Origin: JANPIX01 sp031425195
GTDB lineage: Bacteria; Pseudomonadota; Alphaproteobacteria; Rhodobacterales; Rhodobacteraceae
DNA: 64,000 bases
Direction: 5' to 3'
NCBI GenBank assembly: GCA_031425195.1
Contig: JANPIX010000026.1
Coordinates: 186,001-250,000 of the forward strand
Below are positions 59,275-64,000 of the stretch, piece by piece; the first letter of the stretch is position 1, and each line of letters begins with the position of its first letter. The position numbers and the translations under genes were made by a program. Below the pieces are notes generated by a model. It was not told the origin of the DNA and made no database searches. It saw only the letters and a list, made by a program, of their open reading frames with translations.

Positions 59275-60348
59275 TCAGCCGCCCCAGGTTTGCTGCAACA
59301 CACGCACCCAGTTGTCCCAGGTAAGCTTTTGCATCAGATCGGGGCCATAGCCGTGGTCGATCATTGCCTGCGTCAGGTTTGGCAGGCCGGTCACATCACC
59401 GATGCCCTTTGGCAATTCCGCACCATCGAAATCCGACCCAAGGCCAACGTGATCTTCGCCCAGATGTTCGATCAGATGGTCAAGATGGGCCAGCACATCC
59501 TCCCACCCCATGTCGGACGACCGTTTGCCATCGCGGCGCAGGAAGACGGTGGCAAAGTTCAGGCCCACCATGCCGCCCGAATCCTTGATAGCGGCGAGTT
59601 GCTGATCGGTCAGGTTGCGGGTGGACGGGGTCACGGCGTGGGCGTTGGAATGGGTGGCCACCAGCGGTGCATCCGACATGCCCGCCACATCCCAGAACCC
59701 CGCCTCGTTCAGGTGGCTGAGGTCGACCATGATGCGCAGCGCGTTGCATTCGCGGATCAGGCGCTTGCCCGCAGCGGTCAGGCCCGGCCCGGTATCGGGG
59801 GAGCCCGGAAACTTGAACGGGACGCCGTGGCCAAAGATCGTCGGCCGCGACCAGACCGGACCGAGCGACCGCAGGCCAAGCTGGTAAAAGGCATGCAGCG
59901 CATCAAGATCGGCGTCGATCGCCTCGGCACCTTCCATATGCATGATGCCCGCAATTACGCCGTCGGCGCGAGCCTGTTCGATGTCGGCCACCTTGTGACA
60001 CAGGCGGAACTGCCCGCCCGAGGCGCGCTCCATCCACAAAAGATGCCCCGCGCTGGCAAAGGCCACCGCCTGCGCCGTGGCCAGCGGGATCGTTGCGGGA
60101 AGGGGCAGATTGTAGGGCGGATTGTTCATGATGGCGTCGCGGTCTGCACCATCCGGGTCGGACGGGGACGGGACATAGATGGCAAAGAACCCGGCGGCGA
60201 ACCCGCCCGCCTTCATCCGGGGAAGATCAAGGTGACCCTTGCCTTCGCCCGTCACCCAGATCGCCTGACGGTTCGCGGGGTCGAGATGCAGGCGCAAAAG
60301 AATGTCGTTGTGACCATCGAAGACGGGCATCAAAGGGCGTGTGGTCAT
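59275..60348 (-). CDS. Membrane-dipeptidase-type (M19) peptidase
   Basis: The product is 357 residues from the ATG at 60348, with AAGGAACCCC before it. It is of the renal dipeptidase family: first metal ligands in FDGHNDILLRL (H-x-D), bridging E in IMHMEGAEAI, histidines in VDLSHLNEAGFWDV and ATHSNAHAVTPSTRNL, and the last D in GLGSDFDGAELP. No signal peptide is visible, so a cytosolic location is likely; the natural substrate is unknown. It ends just upstream of the glgP regulatory region but is not part of glycogen metabolism by sequence. Confidence 0.9.
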   Translation of the reverse strand: MTTRPLMPVFDGHNDILLRLHLDPANRQAIWVTGEGKGHLDLPRMKAGGFAAGFFAIYVPSPSDPDGADRDAIMNNPPYNLPLPATIPLATAQAVAFASAGHLLWMERASGGQFRLCHKVADIEQARADGVIAGIMHMEGAEAIDADLDALHAFYQLGLRSLGPVWSRPTIFGHGVPFKFPGSPDTGPGLTAAGKRLIRECNALRIMVDLSHLNEAGFWDVAGMSDAPLVATHSNAHAVTPSTRNLTDQQLAAIKDSGGMVGLNFATVFLRRDGKRSSDMGWEDVLAHLDHLIEHLGEDHVGLGSDFDGAELPKGIGDVTGLPNLTQAMIDHGYGPDLMQKLTWDNWVRVLQQTWGG

Positions 60349-60694
60349 GGACGGGGTTCCTTCGCAAATCGCCGGGCAAGGGGTGGACCGGCCCGGCCAA
60401 CCTGCCACGCCCGCGCCGGATTGACCAGTGACGGGCACGCGGCGGTGACGCATCGGTCTGCGTATTTGCCAGCACATCCTGTTGCAACTTTGCGGCTTTT
60501 GCAGCGAAACGTGACGGCAAAGCGGGTTTTTTGCACTTGCCCCTTGGCCGATTCCGACTTAGCGCGTCACATCAGCGTCATAAGCGGGCCTTGAGGTTGC
60601 CACAACGGGCAATCATGACAAGATCAAGGCTGCGTTGACCAAGTATGGCAAGGCGACAAGGCCCGGTACAGGGCCACGGCAGACGGAGCAGACG
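60349..60694. other. Intergenic region without recognisable features
   Basis: Between the divergent dipeptidase and the small Pro/Gln-rich protein I see no further gene, no clear promoter pair and no operator match. Confidence 0.5.
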
Positions 60695-60829
60695 ATGGCA
60701 AAGACCCCGACAAAACCAGTCCCCCAGCAGGGCGGACAATCCAGCGCCCCGGCCCAGCAACAGGGCAGCAGCGCACCCGCCCAACCGCAGCAGGGTGCCC
60801 CGATCATCCGCGACTGGGCCGCGTTCTGA
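60695..60829 (+). CDS. Small Pro/Gln/Ala-rich protein
   Basis: The product is 44 residues from the ATG at 60695 (GGAGC upstream), starting MAKTPTKPVPQQGG, then a low-complexity stretch of Q, P, A and S and a C-terminal RDWAAF. It is probably disordered. The longer frame from 60635 is not supported. Function unknown; it could be a spurious ORF, but the start signal and lack of stops favour a gene. Confidence 0.45.
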   Translation: MAKTPTKPVPQQGGQSSAPAQQQGSSAPAQPQQGAPIIRDWAAF

Positions 60830-60915
60830 ACACGCGTCCCGCGGGGTGATCTGACGGTTCCGCCTGCGGGCGGGACCTTGATTTGCATGGGTTGGCGTGG
60901 TGATACTGCGTCACC

Positions 60916-61266
60916 ATGGCGACACCGATCACCCAACTTCCCAATCTTGGCCCGGCATCCGAAGCGTCCTTCGCCCGTGCTGGCATCACGACAGCCGAAG
61001 AAATTCGCGCCCTTGGCGCGCATGAGGCGTACCGGCAGCTTGTCTTGAATGGCACGGTGCCGCATTTCATAGGCTATTATGTTCTGGTGATGGCCCTGCA
61101 GGGTCGCCCTTGGCATGACTGCAAGGGCGACGAGAAAAAGGCGCTGCGCGTGCAGTTCGACGCGCTGAAGGCCGAGGTCGCGGGCAGCGGGCGCGCGCCG
61201 AACCATGCGCTCGAATCCGCGCTCAATATGTTGGGTGTGGTGCAAAAAGCCGCTGTGCGGCGTTAG
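60916..61266 (+). CDS. TfoX/Sxy C-terminal-domain protein
   Basis: The 116-residue protein opens ITQLPNLGPASEASFARAGITTAEEIRALG, the helix-hairpin-helix-like segment of the TfoX C-terminal domain, followed by GHD-type helices to NHALESALNMLG. The N-terminal TfoX domain is absent, as in many stand-alone alphaproteobacterial members. Its stop codon overlaps that of the convergent gamma carbonic anhydrase gene (TTAG). Confidence 0.75.
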   Translation: MATPITQLPNLGPASEASFARAGITTAEEIRALGAHEAYRQLVLNGTVPHFIGYYVLVMALQGRPWHDCKGDEKKALRVQFDALKAEVAGSGRAPNHALESALNMLGVVQKAAVRR

Positions 61267-61790
61267 CGATCTGTCAGCGCAACCAACCCGGCGCGGAACC
61301 GCGCCGCGTTGCGGGCATAGCCTGCCGCCGACGCCAGCAGCCTTTCGCGCGCAGGGCCGTCCAGTTCACGCACGACGCGCCCCGGTGCGCCCATCACAAG
61401 CGATCCGTCGGGAATGACCTTGCCTTCGGTGATCAGGCTTCCCGCGCCGATCAGACAGCCCTGCCCGATCACGGCACCGTTCAGAATGGTGGCCCCCATG
61501 CCGATCAAGGTGCCGTCGCCGATGGTGCAGCCGTGCAGCATGGCCTTGTGCCCGACAGTGCAGTTTGCACCGATGGTCAGGGGAAAGCCCCAGTCGGTAT
61601 GGAGGACAGAGTTTTCCTGAATGTTGGTTCCGGGCCCCACCACAATCGCCTCGTTGTCACCACGCAGGGCGGCCCCGAACCAGACCGACGCCCCTGCCCC
61701 GAGCGTCACGCGGCCCATCACATGCGCGCCGGGGGCGATCCAGGCGGTGGGGTCGATGTCGGGGGCGGTTCCGTCAAGGGAATAGATCAT
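61263..61790 (-). CDS. Gamma-carbonic-anhydrase-family protein
   Basis: The 175-residue left-handed beta-helix protein contains hexapeptide repeats (VWFGAALRGDNEAIVVGPGT, TVGHKAMLHGCTIGDGTLIGMG split) and the histidines that bind metal in gamma carbonic anhydrases (VLHTDWG, VGHKAMLH). It is similar to the YrdA/PaaY type. Whether it is a carbonic anhydrase or a related CoA-linked enzyme cannot be told from sequence. It follows gmk with a 4-nt overlap. Confidence 0.85.
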   Translation of the reverse strand: MIYSLDGTAPDIDPTAWIAPGAHVMGRVTLGAGASVWFGAALRGDNEAIVVGPGTNIQENSVLHTDWGFPLTIGANCTVGHKAMLHGCTIGDGTLIGMGATILNGAVIGQGCLIGAGSLITEGKVIPDGSLVMGAPGRVVRELDGPARERLLASAAGYARNAARFRAGLVALTDR

Positions 61791-62428
61791 CGCGCTTCAA
61801 ACTCTCCGTTCAGGCTGCGCACGAATTCTGCAAGATGGGGTTGGCGGTCGCGGCGCAGACGTTCCGCCTGCAGGATCGTGGTCAGGGCGGCAAAGGCCAT
61901 GTCCAGATCATCGTTGATCAGAACATAGTCATATTCGGCCCAATGGCTGATTTCATCGCGGCTTTTGGCCATGCGGCCCGCGATCACGGCGTCACTGTCC
62001 TGCCCGCGCATCCGCAGGCGACGTTCCAGTTCCGCGATGGAGGGCGGCAGCACGAACACCGACACCACATCGCGCCCAAGGGCCGAGTTGCGGATTTGTT
62101 GCCCGCCCTGCCAGTCGATGTCGAACAGGGTATCGCGGCCTTCGTGCAGCGCCGTCTCGACCGGTTCGCGCGGGCTGCCATAAAGGTTGTCGAACACCTC
62201 GGCATGTTCCAGCATCTGCTGGCTGGCCACCAGTTCATCAAATTCGGCGCGGCTGCGGAAATAGTATTCGCGCCCGTCCACCTCGCCCGCGCGGGGGGGG
62301 CGTGTGGTCGCGGATACCGAAAACCGGATCGTGGGATCCCACGTCATCAACCGCCGCGCCAGGGTGGATTTGCCTGCGCCCGACGGCGAGGACAGGATGA
62401 GCAAAAGACCACGCCGCGCCATCATCAC
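61787..62428 (-). CDS. gmk: Guanylate kinase
   Basis: This 213-residue kinase phosphorylates GMP. The P-loop is LSSPSGAGKSTL at ~13-24; SATTRPPRAGEVDGREYYF is the GMP-binding region, and DNLYGSPREPVE the next. The lid RMAKSRDEISHWAEYDYVLIN follows. Overlaps of 4 nt with yicC upstream and with the carbonic anhydrase gene downstream indicate one operon. Confidence 0.96.
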   Translation of the reverse strand: MMMARRGLLLILSSPSGAGKSTLARRLMTWDPTIRFSVSATTRPPRAGEVDGREYYFRSRAEFDELVASQQMLEHAEVFDNLYGSPREPVETALHEGRDTLFDIDWQGGQQIRNSALGRDVVSVFVLPPSIAELERRLRMRGQDSDAVIAGRMAKSRDEISHWAEYDYVLINDDLDMAFAALTTILQAERLRRDRQPHLAEFVRSLNGEFEAR

Positions 62429-63321
62429 TCCACGTTCTGCACCTGTTCGCGCATCTGATCTATGACGACTTTCAGGTCAAGCCCGATGCGTGTCAGGGCA
62501 ATGGACTGGGCCTTGGAACAGAGCGTGTTTGCCTCGCGCATGAATTCCTGCATCAGAAAGTCGAGCTTGCGGCCAACCGGCCCGGTTTCGGCTAACAGCG
62601 CCCGTGCGGCGGCGACGTGGGCGGTTAGCCGATCCAGTTCCTCGGTCACGTCGGCCTTTACGGCGATCAGGGCGATTTCCTGCAGCAGGCGGGCCGGATC
62701 GACGCCGGCAGCGGTATCAAGGACGCGGGCTAGGGCACCCTGCACGTGCGTCTGCATGGCCGCAGTGCGGGCGTCCGCCATCGCCTGCGCATCAAGGACC
62801 AGACCGGCGATCTGATCCACCTGCGCGACCAGCAACCGCGACAATGCAGCGCCTTCCTGCGCGCGCATCGCATGAAAGGCGTCCAGAACGGCGGGAAGAT
62901 GGGCCAATAGTGCGGTGCGCAGCGGGCCACTGTCCATGTCTTCGGCAGAACCGGTGTCCATGACGTGCCGCATCGCCAGAACATCAACGGCACTGGCCGG
63001 TGTCAGGGCAACTCCGCCGGTGGTGGCCGCCGCTTCGACCTGCGCCATTGCGGCGAGTGCGGAACGAAGCGCGCCTGCGTTGATGCGCAGGGCGGGCGGG
63101 GCGCTGTCATCGCGGGCGAGTTTCAACGTCAGACTGACATTGCCGCGTGTCTGCAAGGGTGCCATCACTGCGCGAACGCCCGCCTCCAGCCCGTCGATCC
63201 AGTCTGGCAGGCGCAGGCGCAGATCAAGCCCCTTGCCATTCACCGACCGCACATCCCAGACCCAGGACCAGCCTTCGATCTGGGCCGATGCCGTGACAAA
63301 ACCGGTCATTGAACGCGTCAT
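62425..63321 (-). CDS. yicC: YicC family endoribonuclease-like protein
   Basis: The product is 298 residues from the ATG at 63321, after AAAGGATACC. The YicC signature starts MTRSMTGFVTASAQ with VRSVNGKGLDLRLRLPD, and the C-terminal DUF1732 stretch ends with KLDFLMQEFMREANTLCSKAQ and LKVVIDQMREQVQNVE. Homologues act in RNA turnover in E. coli. It is first in the yicC-gmk unit. Confidence 0.92.
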   Translation of the reverse strand: MTRSMTGFVTASAQIEGWSWVWDVRSVNGKGLDLRLRLPDWIDGLEAGVRAVMAPLQTRGNVSLTLKLARDDSAPPALRINAGALRSALAAMAQVEAAATTGGVALTPASAVDVLAMRHVMDTGSAEDMDSGPLRTALLAHLPAVLDAFHAMRAQEGAALSRLLVAQVDQIAGLVLDAQAMADARTAAMQTHVQGALARVLDTAAGVDPARLLQEIALIAVKADVTEELDRLTAHVAAARALLAETGPVGRKLDFLMQEFMREANTLCSKAQSIALTRIGLDLKVVIDQMREQVQNVE

Positions 63322-63403
63322 TGTGCGGTATCCTTTGGCGGGCTTGGGCGGCCCGTTTACCAATTCCCCAGAAACCCCGCCAAATCCAGTGCAAAACGGT
63401 GTA

Positions 63404-63442
63404 TTAACGATTGGGTAACCAGTGTTGGACGAGTGTTAACCA
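63404..63442 (+). promoter_or_regulatory. CtrA-like sites before the PAS gene
   Basis: TTAA-CGATTGG-GTAA (63404-63418) is one base off the CtrA consensus, and TTAACC recurs at 63437-63442. Both lie within 80 bp of the start at 63480. Weak evidence from motifs only. Confidence 0.3.
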
Positions 63443-63479
63443 AAGGGATTGCAACAATCCCGAACAAGGTGCAGGCCAG

Positions 63480-64000
63480 ATGTTGATTTCATTTCCCACA
63501 GTCGACCGGGTTGCGCGGCAGCCGAAGGCACAGCCCGCACAGGGCCAGTGGACGGCCCCGTTGGCGCAAGTGCGCGCCTATTGGGCGGCGCTGTGTCAGG
63601 ATGGCTTGCCGCCGTTTCGCGCGCAGATTGACCCGCGCGGCATCGACACGGCGCTGGGCGGGGCGTTTATCGTGGAACGTGTGGCCCCGGGTGTGGGCCG
63701 TTTGCGGATTGCGGGGATGCTTTTGGCCGATCTTGCCGGGTGCGATCCACGCGGCCTGCCCCTGTCGGTGCTGTTCGAACCGCAGGCCCGGCGGGTGATG
63801 GCGGGGATAGTTGATCAGGTCTTTGACGATAGCGCGCAAATGGACCTGACGCTTGCCGCCGAACGGCACATCGGGCGCAGCACGCTCGACGCGCAACTGC
63901 TTCTTTTGCCGCTGCGAAGCCAGCCCGGCACGCCGCCGCTGGCACTGGGCTGTATTGCGATGTCAGGCGATCCCGGTCGCCGGGCGCGGCGGTTTCACAT
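63480..64000 (+). CDS. PAS_5-type PAS-domain protein, C-terminus cut by window edge
   Basis: An ATG at 63480 opens a frame that runs to the right edge (173 complete codons). After MLISFPTVDRVARQPKAQ comes a PAS_5-like sequence: VRAYWAALCQDGLPPFRAQIDPRGIDTALGG split across ~31-60, FIVERVAPGVGRLRIAG, and RGLPLSVLFEPQARRVM. This family is found mostly in Alphaproteobacteria, and its signal is unknown. Reading continues outside the window, so total length and any output domain cannot be judged. Confidence 0.75.
   Translation, partial: MLISFPTVDRVARQPKAQPAQGQWTAPLAQVRAYWAALCQDGLPPFRAQIDPRGIDTALGGAFIVERVAPGVGRLRIAGMLLADLAGCDPRGLPLSVLFEPQARRVMAGIVDQVFDDSAQMDLTLAAERHIGRSTLDAQLLLLPLRSQPGTPPLALGCIAMSGDPGRRARRFH

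Overview
The window looks like a chromosomal segment of a member of the Rhodobacteraceae (Alphaproteobacteria). The evidence is a GC-rich sequence, a suf cluster of the rhodobacterial type led by a cysteine-poor IscR, an Irr-type (ICE) iron box, a CckA hybrid kinase preceded by a CtrA box, an alphaproteobacterial GTTC-N7-GTTC SOS box at recA, an aglR/aglEFGAK alpha-glucoside locus, and a form II cox cluster. No rRNA, CRISPR array, prophage or intact insertion sequence was seen. One tRNA is present (Arg, anticodon CCG). The left edge cuts an FG-GAP repeat protein gene and the right edge cuts a PAS-domain gene.

Layout. 1-1152: FG-GAP repeat gene (partial). 1234-1310: tRNA-Arg. 1359-11961 (minus): one long tightly packed suf operon, iscR - cysteine desulfurase - sufB - two glycosyltransferase genes - small membrane protein - sufC - sufD - two Yip1-type membrane proteins - sufS. 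12154-16996 (plus): alpha/beta hydrolase, small protein, HD hydrolase, icd, typA. 17057-21184 (minus): DUF1330, alaS, recA. 21385-27911: sulfotransferase-like gene, cckA, rsmB, guaB, a glutamine amidotransferase. 28247-29510: small proteins and a GNAT-like gene. 29540-39694: alpha-glucoside uptake and use (aglKAGFE on minus, divergent aglR - beta-glucosidase - glk on plus). 39759-44044 (minus): coxM, coxL, coxS, coxG. 44090-47756 (minus): histidine kinase, FIST sensor, LuxR-type response regulator, transcribed toward cox. 47809-59009 (minus): complete glycogen operon glgP-glgB-glgC-glgA-glgX-pgm. 59275-63321: M19 dipeptidase, small proteins, gamma carbonic anhydrase, gmk, yicC. 63480-64000: PAS_5 gene.

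How it fits together. The agl locus imports and hydrolyses alpha-glucosides. Glucokinase makes glucose-6-phosphate, phosphoglucomutase interconverts it with glucose-1-phosphate, and GlgC/A/B/X/P store and release it as glycogen. A 14-bp LacI-type operator motif seen at aglE recurs with 13 of 14 identical bases upstream of glgP, and a weaker copy lies before aglR. This suggests that uptake and storage form one AglR regulon. In the suf region, an ICE-like Irr box lies over the -10 of the inferred iscR promoter. A second ICE-like palindrome lies inside the cysteine desulfurase gene, where it forces codons unusual for this GC-rich sequence.

The points I consider most worth checking are the shared agl/glg operator, the two glycosyltransferases translationally embedded between sufB and sufC, the intragenic ICE-like motif, and the FIST/kinase/regulator trio feeding into a form II cox operon. 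All functions are inferred from reading the sequence; no database search was run.
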